From: Hypericum androsaemum
Lineage: Eukaryota > Streptophyta > Magnoliopsida > Malpighiales > Hypericaceae
Direction of reading: 5' to 3'
NCBI GenBank assembly: GCA_963995505.1
Contig: OZ023187.1
Coordinates: 15,835,176-15,899,175, forward strand
Length of the DNA: 64,000 bases
The position numbers were made by a program, and so were the translations under genes. This document shows positions 21,658 to 32,220 of the stretch, piece by piece. The notes beneath the pieces were generated by a model, which saw only the letters and a list, made by a program, of their open reading frames with translations, made no database searches and was not told where the DNA came from. Positions within the stretch are counted from its first letter, which is position 1, and each line of letters opens with the position of its first letter.

Positions 21658-22430
21658 TGTTGGAGCGGAAAATTATTTCTCGGATTTGTTTGACAATATC
21701 TTAGTAAAATAGCCATAACTTCCTACTTGTATATCCGATTGATGCGATTCCAAAGACATAGATCTAGAACTTTCTAGTTTGCAACTTCTCCAAATTCGGA
21801 GCAGAAGGAGGTCAGACTTGGGTCGGAAGTTTTGAGAGTACGTTTTCTCCTTATTAGGCCGCGGATCTGCTGAACCTATTTTGGTAAAAATACCGTAACT
21901 TTCTCCTCAAGTATTAGATTGACACGATTCCAAAAATTACAGAACGAAAAGACAGAGATCTATAACTTTGTTGTTTATGACTTTTCCAAATTCGGTACAA
22001 AATGGGACAAAAATTGAGTTACAAATTTCGGGCAGTTTAAGTTTTCCTTAATAGACTGAGACTATGTTAAGTTTTCCAGTTTGAAAATGGCCTAGGGTTT
22101 TTCTACGGGGCTGGGGCGAGCTTATTCTATATAAGGAGAGCTAGGTACAGGCATGAATGACACCCACAAACCAAACACCAAATTCTTAGCTTCATAGCTT
22201 TTATCGTAGCTTTTATCTTATGTAGGTTCGTAGCTTTTATCTTTCATGTTTTACATGTTTTTCTCCTTTCCCTATCAATAAAATTCTCTCCTCCCCACCC
22301 TCTTTCTTCTTTCCTCTCAATCCCATATTTCTTTCATCTTTACCTATTCGTTCGAATCGCTCTTGGGACGACTACTCCAGACCCGTTCTAAAGATCGTTT
22401 CCGACGTTCTACCACAATTTATTTGCAACA
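21658..22430 (+). repeat. tandem element LTR 3 (773 bp)
   Basis: It begins TGTTGGAGCGG and ends TTTGCAACA at 22430. It has TTCTATATAAGGAGAG near 22120 and AATAAAA near 22278. The sequence right of it (GATGC...) is new and marks the element's end; the matching left flank is lost, so no target-site duplication is testable. Confidence 0.9.
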
Positions 22431-23423
22431 GATGCACATGGTGAATTATAGTCGAGATTCATGCGCTATTAATCTATTTAATATTAGATGCTACACGCAA
22501 CCAATAGTCATGCCCACATGCTGAATTATAAGCATACTATCTGATTTTTTTTCTTTGTAATATAATCAAGATACTTGCTAGTTACAGCACCCGTCTATAT
22601 AATATTGCCTCACCGCAATCTGAGCACCATGTTTCAAGGGGATCCATTTCTTTTAACAGAGTCCAGTTTGCATGAATTTACAATAATTATTTACGAACGT
22701 AGTCGGGACCAGATTTGGTATTTGACTGATATTTTCTGTACGGTTTTGGAGAGCGAACTATCTATCATAATTGAGCGAACTATTTTATCCAATCTTTTTA
22801 TCCGAAAAACTATTTTATCATAATTGGGCGAACCATTCTATCATAATTGGGCAAACCATTTTATCATAACTGAGCAAACCATTTTATCCAACCCTTTTAT
22901 CCCGATCGGGATTTCGATTTTTTTAGACAGTTCCGTGAAACTATTTTATCATAACTTAGTAGCGAACTATTTTATCATAACATTGCAAACCATTTTATCT
23001 TCTAAAATAGTCCTGGAGTATTTTATATATCGAGGTCCGAATCCACTCCCGCGTCAGATGCAGTCATGTACAAACAACAAAATATTTTGTCAAATAGAAA
23101 ATACAACAAAATATTGCTAAAATATAGGAATACACAGCCCGCCCACCTTCATTTATTTCCCATAATATTGTATTTTTTATGTTCAGGAATCTCACTATCT
23201 TTTCTGAAAATATGGCGTTAATTTCTTCACACAATATGGCGTTAATTTCTTCACAGATTGTGCGCATTTTCTTCTAATGTCGTGGCACCATTTTTGGTTT
23301 CATCGAGAGTTGGTCGGAACTTGTTCATGGTAAGGTCTAGAAAAGGGTCTGATATGTATTGCTAGCGGCTACATTTTGGAACATATGATATCATCGCAAT
23401 TCTATAAATTTCGAACATGACAA
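22431..23423. other. intergenic stretch with short degenerate repeats
   Basis: I see no gene here. Between about 22745 and 23010, words of the type GCGAACTATTTTATCATAAT recur roughly ten times at 20-30 bp spacing with changes. The rest, on both sides, is unrecognised unique-looking sequence. Confidence 0.6.
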
Positions 23424-23783
23424 TGTTAAGAAATCATCAGAAGACAACAAGAACACAAAAAAAAATAATGGATAAAATAGATAACGTGGTTCGGCCTAAT
23501 ACCTAAGTACTAGGAGAGAAATGAGAACTTCTATTGATGAGATCCGAGTTACAAAGCCATACATAAACTAGTGTAATATATTTTTATATAGAGATAAACT
23601 CTTGCACACCTAAAAAATTATCTAGGTCAACCTAGGAATTCCAAACAAGAGTCCGAACAAAACAGAAAATTCTGCCACAGCACACCCTAGCAAGCGTTAG
23701 TTGCCTAGCGAGCAATGAGTCCCAGCTTCAGTAATAGATTCCTAATGATGACTAGGCATCAAAATTTCGAGCCACTCCCAATA
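23424..23783 (-). repeat. copia-A 3' LTR (minus copy 1)
   Basis: It aligns with the 371-bp LTRs at 53947 and 56247 (shared words: CGGCCTAATACCTA, GAGATCCGAGTTACAAAG, TAGGTCAACCTAGGA). It starts TGTTAAG and ends CCAATA, both one base off the expected TGTTAGG/CCAACA. Confidence 0.8.
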
Positions 23784-24174
23784 ATCTCTACCTTGGGGAG
23801 AAATCATCCCCTTACGAAGAACCATGAAGCTCCACTCGAACTTCAACAAACTCCAACTCGATGAGAAAACGCCGCTAGGAGAAACACGATATCTTGCAAA
23901 ATCAAACCAACTCCACTTTGAACTATAGATACACCATCAACAATAAGAACATCTACACTCTCTCTTTTTTGTTTAATCATTTGGAGACATCTCCCAAACT
24001 CAAGCAACTCCCGAGCTTGTTTGGTGTATTCCCTCCAACCTCCATCAAACCACAACATGCAAGTTCACCTGTTGAAGCAACCTTGTGGCCAATAGACACT
24101 CCTCTATTTTCTCGGTCACATTTATACTTCACAACCTCGAATAGCATCTCTATTAGACCTTGTTTCGTTTGCCT

Positions 24175-25713
24175 CTAAACAATGCTACAAGTCGTAGCAT
24201 ACAATAGACAGCCTTTTGGTCCACTAAGTAAAACACCTGACATGTTGCGAGCTTCAATGCTCGCATTTGAATGAGATAAAACCTGATTCGCCTGTGGTAT
24301 TACCAACGGTTTTGCATTCCTAATGTCAAACCTATCCAACATCTTTTCTTTGTGCTCGCCTTTAGAAAATAATAGTTGGGTGTTGCTAACCTTGTCTCTG
24401 TGAATCTCCATTCCACGAACCCTCTTTACTGCACTCAAACCATTCATATCAATACATGGCTCCTTCATACGATCTAACCTCATATGCCAAGAATTTTTTC
24501 CACCTCCATCAGACTCCATTGAGGTTACTCCACCTACATGAGTGCCCATCATTAACCTGTAGGTATTCCTAGCACTCCGTTCACCCTTTATCACCAGCGC
24601 AGCATCCTTGTCCACCTCAACTATACCACCTTCAACCTTATAGCCATACCCACTATAATCTAAGGCTCTTAGTAAGATCAAATTCTTTTCTAACTCTGGA
24701 ACATGCCTTACCCCGCACAACTTTGTTACGGTACCATCTCACATCTTAATTCAGATATCTTCTATACCAGTAATTCTACAAGTAAAACCATTACCCATAG
24801 TCACCATGCCTGAATTAACAAACTTGTAGGCATCGAACCAATCTCTATTGGGTGTCATGTGGAAAGAGCAGTCGCTATCTTAAATCCATACATTGCCACG
24901 ATGCTTCAGACTTGATAAGATAGAAAAATAATCACCATCCGACCCGTCTAAATGTGAGACCATATTCATGGATGCCTATCATTTTCTCTCATGGTCCCGA
25001 GTTCTTCTTGGATAATCTTTCTTCATGTGCCCCTTTTTTCCGCACTCAAAGCAATTTTCTTTGAACCTCCTTGACCCTGACTTGGATTCTCTTCCATCTT
25101 TTTCTTCTCTACGACCATGGCTACCACTTCTCCTCGTTTATCGATTGCCTTCTTCCTTTGATGAAACCCTAGTAGAGCACTAGTGATAACCTCCAATACA
25201 AATGATTCTTTGTCCCAAGATAGAGTTTTAACCAAACTTTCGTGGGAACATATAAGAAATTCAACAGTAACAATGTCTTATCTTCATCCTCAAACTTCAT
25301 ATCGACACTTATCCAATCACTCACTACTTGATTGAAACTATTGATGTATTGGCTCAAATCTGAGCTCTCTGTCATCTTAGTCTATACAACCTTTGTTTAA
25401 GATAAAGCTTGTTCGACAGAGACTTTGACATATACCTATGTTCCAAAATCTTCCAAAGCCTTGCTGGTGACTCCTCATCTATGACATGGTACATCACATC
25501 ATCTACCAATTACAAGCAAATCATTGCCATTGTCATTGCCTTGGCCTCCATCTTTTTCCACTCTTACTCCTCTATCTTCTAAGACTTCTTCCTTGAGAGT
25601 GTGTTAATCAACCCTTGTTGAGCCAGCAAATCTTTGACACTCCTTTTTCATAGCCAGAAATTTGAAGAGCCATCGAACTTCATCAAGCCAAACTTTGCGT
25701 CATGACCCACCAT
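24175..25713 (-). pseudogene. copia-A gag-protease remnant fused to RT tail
   Basis: Gag starts at ATG 25713-25711. The UBN2-type part (MTESSDLSQYINSFNQVVSD) and zinc-knuckle region (near 25040) follow. At 24175-24720 the frame reads GVRHVPELEKNLILLRALD (protease to GAG-pre-integrase), then SWHMRLDRMKEPCIDMNGLS. It passes straight into RVRGMEIHRDKVSN, which is the end of RT, and on to KPLVIPQANQVLSHS. Integrase and the RT catalytic core are absent at the fusion. The same fusion is seen in the 53.9-kb copy. Several stops interrupt gag. Confidence 0.8.
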
Positions 25714-25738
25714 CCTCCACCTTAGCTCAGATACTAGT

Positions 25739-25991
25739 TGTTAGGAATTCAACAAAAGAGAACAAGAATGCATAAAGAACAATAGACATAAGAGTTTGTG
25801 TGCTTCGGCCTAATGCCTACGTCCATGGAGAGAAAGGAGAACTTTTATGTATATTATTCTTTGTGCGTTATTATTCTCAATAAAAGTTCTCCTTTATCTC
25901 CATTGATGTTAGGCATTAGGTCAAACCACATAAACTCTTGTCTCCATTATTTGATGCGCGTTGTTATTCTCTTTTGGTGGATTTTTGAACA
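25739..25991. repeat. head-to-head copia-A LTR palindrome
   Basis: Arm 25739-25849 (TGTTAGG...AACTTTTATG) is imperfectly complementary to 25876-25991 (AATAAAAGTTCTCC...TTGAACA), with a 26-bp spacer. The left arm is the 5' LTR end of the minus copy, the right arm that of the plus copy. Both are truncated at their centre. Confidence 0.85.
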
Positions 25992-26017
25992 AATGGTATC
26001 AGAGCTAAGGTCAAAGG

Positions 26018-27088
26018 ATGGCAGGTCACGATGTGAAGTTTGGCCTGGTGAAACTTGATGGATCATCAAATTTTAGGTTATGGCAAAGGCATGTCAAAGA
26101 TTTGCTGGTGCAATAAGAGATGGTCAACACGCTCTTGGAGAAAAGTTTGAGAAGATGGAGGACCAAGAGTGGAAAATAAAAGAGGCCAAGATGGTGGCAA
26201 TGATTCGCTTGTACTTGGCGAATCATGTGATGTATCATGTCATGGATGATAAGTCACCACCTGAGATTTGGAAGAAACTGGAGAGCAGGTATATGTCAAA
26301 GTCTTTATCGAACAAGCTTTATATTAAGCAAAAGTTGTATGGGTTTAAGATGATGGAGGGCTCGGACTTGAGCCAACACATCAATGGTTTCAATCAACTT
26401 TTGAATTATTTGATAAGGGTCGATGTGAAGTTTGGTGACGAAAATAAGGTATTGTTGTTCCTAAATTCCTTACCAAATTTTTACAAAAGTTTGGTTATAG
26501 CTTTAACTTGGGGCAAAGAGTTCTTGGTGTTGGAGGATATCACTAGTACTCTACTAGAGTTTTATCAAAAGAAGAAGGCCGGTGATGAACGAGGTAAAGC
26601 ACTGGTTGTAAGGGGTAGCCATGGTCGTAGAGAAGAAAAAGATAGAAGAGGATCTCAATCAGCGTCAAGGATGCCCAATAGGGATTGATTCGACACCTAC
26701 AAGTTCGTTGATTCAGGTATAGTGACTATGGGTGATGGTTCTACTTATAAAATTAGTGGCATAGGAGACTTGTGAATTAAAATGTGGGATGGTGTTGAGA
26801 GAAAGTTTCGTGGGGTTAGGCATGTTCCAAAGTTTAAGAGAAATTTGATCTCATCAGATGCCATGGATTATAGTGGGCACAACTATAAGGTTGTAGGCGG
26901 GCTAGTTAAGGGTGAGAAGGATATAGTTATGAAGGGTGAAATGGATGCTAGGAACACCTACAGGTTAGTTGGGGCACAGTTGTAGGTGGAGTCACCTCAA
27001 TGGATTTTGATGGAGGTGAAAAAAGCCTTTTTCATATGAGGTTAGATCGTATGAAAGAGCGAGGTATTGACATCAATGATTTGAGTGC
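26018..27088 (+). pseudogene. copia-A gag and protease region, plus copy
   Basis: ATG at 26018 opens MAGHDVKFGLVKLDGSSNFR, then a frameshift near 26080 leads into a 200-codon frame with the UBN2 gag domain (YMSKSLSNKLYIKQKLYGFK, LPNFYKSLVIALTWGKEF). A short zinc-knuckle-less stretch and stops follow. At 26782-26985 the frame reads GVRHVPKFKRNLIS and DARNTYRLVG, then HMRLDRMKERGIDINDLSAV just before the Athila-like insertion. It is a pseudogene. Confidence 0.8.
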
Positions 27089-27093
27089 AGTGG

Positions 27094-28443
27094 TGACGAG
27101 CATCTCGAGGCCCCTCAAAATAAATCAATATTTCGCGGCTCACTAATTTGTAGCAAGAAAGAAAAGTACCGAGTCAGATTCAAGGAGGGACGAATATTCA
27201 ATTAACCTAACTATTAAAGCTAAAGTAAAAGGGGGGTTTTTGTGAGATTGTAGATCAAACAAAATCAACAAACACAAAAGAGAGTAGTATAAGTAAAATC
27301 AATGAGAGAAAATGGTAGATTTGATTAGGGGTGAGCGCGGTGCGGTTCTGCGGTGCGAAGCCTTTGAGCTAAACCGCACCGCATCTAAAAAAAATTTAAA
27401 AGTGAAACCATCGGTTTTGCGGTTTGGTGTGAAACTGCACATTTTGCGGTTTTGCGGTGCGGGTGTAGTTTTGCGATTTATTGCAGTTTTGCGGTTTGAA
27501 AAAAGCCCATCTTTTGTCATAGGCCCAATATAAAAAAATAAGGCAGGCCCAATTAAAAGTAATGCTTTGCGGCCACTTGAAATGGCCCATTTCCTATTTC
27601 CATCCATTTTGCTCCAAAATAAATACAATTTCCAAAAGCTTACAAAAGCAACAGAAAGTTCCAAGTTCACAAAAGCAACAAAAAGTTCCAAGTTCACGAA
27701 AGCAACCGAAAGAGAAAGTTCCTCCAAGGCTCCAAGTTCACGAAAGTCATAACGTTCATTCAAGAGCATTGCTACTTAAAATATTACATGAGCAAGCATC
27801 CTGTATCCATCATCCAAGCAATCCAAACATTCTTTTTGCATTTTGGAGCCTCCAAAGTTTCAGCAAGCCCAACCCCAATAATCTTTTTCCCAAAATTAAA
27901 GTTCCAGCAACCTGCCACAAAATCAGTATATTTTTGGAGTACTAGGATACGTTGGTTGATCACTGGATCACAAATGATATTCTAATACATGTAGCAAGTC
28001 AGTGTAAATCTCCTGCAACCGCAAAGAGACCACAAACATCCAACAAGCAACTAGCCAAACGACCACCTAACTAGTTGTTTATCACCTAGTAGATAGAATA
28101 TCAACCGATTTCTATTCTATAAGATAATAGCATTAAGAATAGATGTTCCTACTCCTAGCAATTATACTCAAAACCTTGGTATCTACAAACTAGCCTTACT
28201 TATTTCTAGTCAATTAGTTTGGTAACGACCGTTCCTCGCTGAATTGACTTTTCTCCTAGTTCAATTCCTAATTGCAACCCCTAATCAAGAATCAATGGCA
28301 TATACAAATTTTCCTCCTTTTCCTACAATTTAGCATAAAGAACTCATTAGTCACCCAAAACTAAAACGATACTAAAATAAAGACAAACGTGCAAAAATGA
28401 CTCAAAATTCTATGCATTTAATGCGTGTTTTAGACACACATCA
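27094..28443 (-). repeat. Athila-like 3' LTR with nested hAT fragment
   Basis: It starts TGACGAGCATCTCGAGGCCC on the plus strand and ends GACACACATCA. It matches the right LTR on both sides of the hAT fragment (27326-27930), but lacks about 550 bp of the right LTR (after CAATGGCATAT, the part around 43060-43600). Confidence 0.88.
27326..27930 (-). mobile_element. one-ended hAT fragment
   Basis: It begins with the hAT terminus TAGGGGTGAGCGCGGTGCGG and is the near-identical reverse complement of 36403-37007, the 3' end of the complete hAT. Homology stops at CAGTATA (27930), after which Athila LTR sequence resumes (GGAGTAC). The second hAT terminus and a duplicated 8-bp target are not found, so it is a truncated insertion. 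Confidence 0.85.
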
Positions 28444-28456
28444 AACATCCCCATGC
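28444..28456 (-). promoter_or_regulatory. Athila-like polypurine tract
   Basis: The minus strand reads GCATGGGGATGTT directly before the LTR start TGATGTGTGTC. The preceding GCTTGGGGACAAGCAAAGTT is typical of Athila-like elements. Confidence 0.85.
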
Positions 28457-28709
28457 TTGAACTTTGCTTGTCCCCAAGCAAGATGCTAATCTAAGACTTA
28501 GACTCAAAACACTAAGGACTCAAGACAACAAAACAAATCACTCAACATATGGAACATACAAACAAATATTGTCAACTCGAATACTTGCATTGTCACCACA
28601 CTGAACTAATGAACCATCAACAACAGACTATCCTTAGAAATTTTCATGCCCAGTCTATTTCACAATTCAAGTCCAGCCCATAAATCAAAGTAGTTCTCTA
28701 TAATTTTAA

Positions 28710-29077
28710 GAGAAAATTATTCTCAAGTTCCTCGGATTTGCTTAAATATACTCAAAAGTTCCCCTGTTCACAAAATACATTTCAAAGTCCCTCTAGTTTA
28801 CTTTTATTATACTTTCGGGTCCCTCAATCAGGTTTTTTCTTTTTTGTCAATGAAATGACGAAAATACCCTTTTTTAATGGCCCACGTCAATCAATTTTTT
28901 GTTTTAAGGGTATTTTGGTCATTTCATTGATAAAAATAAAAAAGGAGCTGCTAACGTGCGCCAGGGACCCGAAAGTATAATAAAAGCAAACTAGAGGGAT
29001 TTTGAAATGTATTTTGTGAACAGGGGGATTTTTTAGTATATTTAAGTTAACCCGAGGGACTTGAGAGTAATTTTCCC
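28710..29077. mobile_element. Mutator-type MITE, foldback, 368 bp
   Basis: Terminal inverted repeats of over 120 bp (28710-28832 and 28955-29077; GAGAAAATTATTCTCAAG against GGGAAAATTACTCTCAAG) enclose a loop with its own smaller palindrome. It is flanked by a perfect 9-bp duplication TAATTTTAA at 28701-28709 and 29078-29086. Nine-bp duplications and long inverted repeats are Mutator-superfamily features. It has no coding capacity. Confidence 0.92.
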
Positions 29078-29086
29078 TAATTTTAA

Positions 29087-30087
29087 TCATTCAGAAAGTA
29101 GTGAAGACTACTAGAGACTTGACCTTAATAAGCACAAAGCATGACTGGATATTAAGGCACTTATAGTGCTGTTTAGCTTGGCCTCATCCCAAAACATTTT
29201 AAGTTAACTTGATTAGCACTCAAACTTGCATGGCATTTGGAACTTCACTCTTAGATGTCAATAGGCCAGTTTACAACTTTTTATTGCTTCGATTATACAC
29301 CTATAACGATCCTCAAGCTACATCCTAGTCAGGCCGGAGGCAACATCAACTCCAATTGTTTACGTGACTACTACCCTTCTGTCAGCATTCATGCACATTC
29401 CACCTCTATATTCCATATTCTGCATTTCAATTTTCCTTCCTTTCTTTCACATCCCTTTAAAACATTTTTTTCCCTTTCAAAACTTAGAAGGGCAGTAAGT
29501 CTTTTTATACGCCACTTGGTTAATCCTCACGCAAGTCAGCTAAAACATGTTTATGATACAGGCGGGAGTTGGTTACTACAGCCGTGCCATCAGAATTCTC
29601 TCAAGTGTTATATCAGTCTTGTACACTAATGATCGCTTAATCCAATTATGAGATTTTTGAAAAGCAAAAACCACTTCTCAATATGTGATTTATTCTATCC
29701 TTGCTAATTTCATCTTGGCATGAGCTTTCTTAAGGATATTAAGTTGCTAAGGGGTCAAAAAGTCAAGGTTGCAAGTTCAAGCAGGTGGTTGACTCGACAT
29801 GCAAAACATTCTAAACATTTCAACTAAACATTTTCACACTTAGAAAACAATATGTCCTCATAGTGTAGGTTGACTCTAAACATGACATGAACAACCCGAA
29901 ATAAATATACTAGTGACTCCCTACATACCCACACTTAGAAAACAACATGTCCTCATGATGTAGGTTGACCTAAAAAAACAAATAGAATAAAACATGCAAG
30001 ACATAACAAGCACTAGAAAACAAAACACCATAAATAAATAACAATAAACAAAACAAATGAGTTTAGGGTTCAAGGGCTCCCTCGGGT
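29087..30087 (-). other. Athila-like non-coding region
   Basis: I see no gene. A block of about 40 bp around GTCCTCATAGTGTAGGTTGAC at 29850 is repeated at 29945. The remainder is AT-rich sequence typical of the region between the last frame and the polypurine tract. Confidence 0.5.
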
Positions 30088-30780
30088 GGTATGTCACATG
30101 TTGTAGAGGGCGGTAGCTCGCATCACGACTTGGCGAGAAGAAGGCGGAGCATGGCTGTGGTGTGGGCTTGCTCGCGCTCTATGGTGGTGAGACGTGCCTT
30201 TAGTTCACCTAGCTCAGATCGCACAAAGGAGTTATGGTCCTCCATTTTGGTCATTAACGCGGCTAGTGTAGCTTGTATGGCTCCCTCCGTAGTTGGCGAT
30301 GCAGTTTCTGTGACTCGATTCCCCTTCGATGCGGAACGCTTTCGTTAAGAGGTTAATGCTTGCCAACAATTCCTCTCCTTTGCATCAATTAGTTTCCCAC
30401 TGATAGTAAGAATCTCTGCTCGAATTAGGGTATTGTACGTGATATAGCCGAGGGCTAATGGTGGAGAGATCGTCTTGGGGAGCGCATTATAAAACTCTGC
30501 AAGACCGGTGGCAAAGTGGCCTAGACCAATGACACTGTTCGAGCGAGTCAACGTATTGTGCAGTGCCTGAAAAACTGGCTAGGCGGTGCTGACCGGCTTC
30601 TTTTGCTGCAAACATGCAAGCAAAGACAACTCCGGACGACTGGCGACTTTGTTGCTCTTCTGCTTCCCGTAAATGCTATGACACATAAACTTGTGCAAAA
30701 GTAGATATGCAGGATCAGTGATAAATCCATTAGAGGGGTTCGTCATGCAAAAGTTGGCTAAGCTAATCAACTTACACTAA
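30088..30780 (-). pseudogene. unrecognised frame in Athila-like element, broken
   Basis: On the minus strand the reading starts MISLANFCMTNPSNGFITDP and continues LLHKFMCHSIYGKQKSN. After a stop it reads SNSVIGLGHFATGLAEFYNA, then ALGYITYNTLIRAEILTISG. After a second frame change it ends with a charged helical stretch (KMEDHNSFVRSELGELKARL). I do not recognise a family with confidence; plant transposon-associated proteins next to Athila-type elements have comparable layout. Position downstream of the gag-like frame also allows an env-position ORF. Confidence 0.4.
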
Positions 30781-31659
30781 CTCTTTTTGTCACACAACGT
30801 TGAAGGAATTTTGGTATAATCATCTATAGGAAATTCAAAAGCTTTATGTATGATGGTGTAGTCTACCTAATAGTATTTTCCATTCAAACAATATTGGATA
30901 TATTCCTGTAAAAAGAATCGAAGAATTAAATTGAGCCTAACAGGATTGTAAGCGAAGAGAATAATGGGGAGAAAGAGTCCAAATTGAATTGCCATATGTA
31001 AAAGGAGTCCAATTAGGACTATATATCTTGGGCGACTAAACGGAGAGAAATTTTTTCTTTTTTTCCAATTCTCTTTTGCTTGGGCTTAAAGTCGGTGAAT
31101 CGGTTCGGCTTCAGCTTGCGAGTGGTCGGCTTCAGCTTGTCAGTGGCTCAGCTGGAAATAGGTAACAGCAGGTACACGTGGCGGCGTACGAATGGAATGA
31201 CAAAATTTGATGTCACAGCTGGAAGACTTCGTCGGCGCGAGGAAGCCTTTGTCGTGCCGAGAAGAGATAAAAATGAAATGTTTTTGTGCACTTCGTGGCG
31301 TGTAGGCTTTGTCGCTGCGAGGGGGGACAAAATCATCTGTTCTTTTCGTGGCGGGGAGTATTTTGTCGCGCCGAGTCAATTGGTGGTCCTGAGTTTTTTT
31401 TCTTAAAGGAGATTTATTTTTTTGATAATTATCTGAATGGGGTTTTGGAGAATATTTTTTCTGTTTGAGATTGAGCCAAAAACTGCTCTAAACTGAGAAT
31501 TTTTGTGTGACTGAAAATGATTAAAATAGAGCGTTTTTGCCCAAAAAAGATTTAGTTTGGGCATTTTTGGGTTTTCAGCCCGAACCAAAAGTCGGCTCCT
31601 TGGAGACGAGTGAAAGCTAGAAGCCAAGGAAAAAATATCCAATCAAAAACAAACAATGC

Positions 31660-31732
31660 TCTTGTTGGGTTTCAAACTCAAGACCTCCCATTTATTAGAA
31701 GAATGTTCTAGCCATCTGAGCTACGAGAACTT
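31660..31732 (-). pseudogene. tRNA-Ile(AAT)-like sequence
   Basis: The minus strand folds into a 73-nt cloverleaf: acceptor arms GTTCTCG/CAAGAGC (one wobble, one mismatch), A box TAGCTCAGATGG, anticodon loop CTAATAA (anticodon AAT), variable AGGTC, and T arm TTGAG-TTTGAAA-CCCAA. The B box reads GAGTTTGAAACC instead of GGTTCGA-type. Anticodon stem pairing is poor and there is no CCA. It is a decayed tRNA or SINE head rather than a working gene, at the inner border of the foldback arm. Confidence 0.6.
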
Positions 31733-31739
31733 ATTGTAC

Positions 31740-32220
31740 AATTGCTTTATAATAAATAATATATTATATAAATACGGAATCCACCTAAATACATATTTAT
31801 GAATACGTATTTATGTAATAAATAATATATAACTAAATACGTGTTTATGTAATAAATAATATATACCTAAATAAGTATTTATGTAATAAATAATATATAC
31901 CTAAACACATATTTAGGTATATATTATTTATTACCTAAATATGTATTTAGTTATATATTATTTAGGTATATATTATATTACGTATTTATGTAATAAATAA
32001 TATATACCTAAACACGTATTTAGGTATATATTATTTATTATCTAAATATGTATTTAGCTTTATATTATATTACGTATTTATGTAATAAATAATATATACA
32101 TAAACACATATTTAGGTATATATTATTTATCACCTAAACACGTATTTAGGTATATATTATTTATCACCTAAATATGTATTTAGGTATATATTATTTATCA
32201 CATAAATACGTATTTAGCTG
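31740..32220. repeat. AT-rich palindromic array
   Basis: Repeats built on ATAAATAATATATACCTAAA followed by its own complement (TTTAGGTATATATTATTTAT) alternate about eight times, separated by CACGTATTTAG-type words. Every unit is itself able to form a hairpin. It fills the centre of the foldback element. Confidence 0.85.

Larger units (their letters stand above)
18365..22430 (+). mobile_element. non-autonomous gypsy-like element in tandem (LTR-I-LTR-I-LTR)
   Basis: Three LTR copies (18365-18793 truncated, 19834-20623, 21658-22430) alternate with two internal regions of about 1,040 bp that are nearly identical. Each internal region begins with the primer-site block TTTTTGGCGCACTCAGTGGGAC or a close variant and ends with a polypurine tract GTGTGGGGGGCAT before TGTTGGAG. 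No protease, RT or integrase is encoded. The arrangement is what unequal recombination between LTRs of one element produces. The primer site resembles that of the Tat-like element at 7226. Confidence 0.88.
23424..25849 (-). mobile_element. copia-A family element, minus copy 1, internally deleted
   Basis: 3' LTR 23424-23783, coding remnants 24175-25713, a primer site (TAGTATCTGAGC on the minus strand) near 25726-25737, and the start of the 5' LTR from 25739. The 5' LTR breaks off after about 111 bp and meets an inverted LTR of a plus-strand copy. It carries the same internal deletion as the copy at 53947-56617. Confidence 0.85.

Noticed and set aside
22575..23120. Two adjoining open frames of 82 and 98 codons
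   Set aside because: They follow the short repeated words and show no start context, domain or conservation; composition is that of low-complexity sequence.
23894..24178. 94-codon plus-strand frame
   Set aside because: It is antisense to the LTR-proximal part and RNase H tail of the minus-strand copia-A copy.
30091..30348. 85-codon plus-strand frame
   Set aside because: It overlaps the minus-strand frame of the Athila-like element, which reads more naturally with a helical, charged C-terminus.
31660..31732. A functional tRNA-Ile gene
   Set aside because: The B box, T arm and anticodon stem are damaged; kept as a tRNA-like pseudogene.
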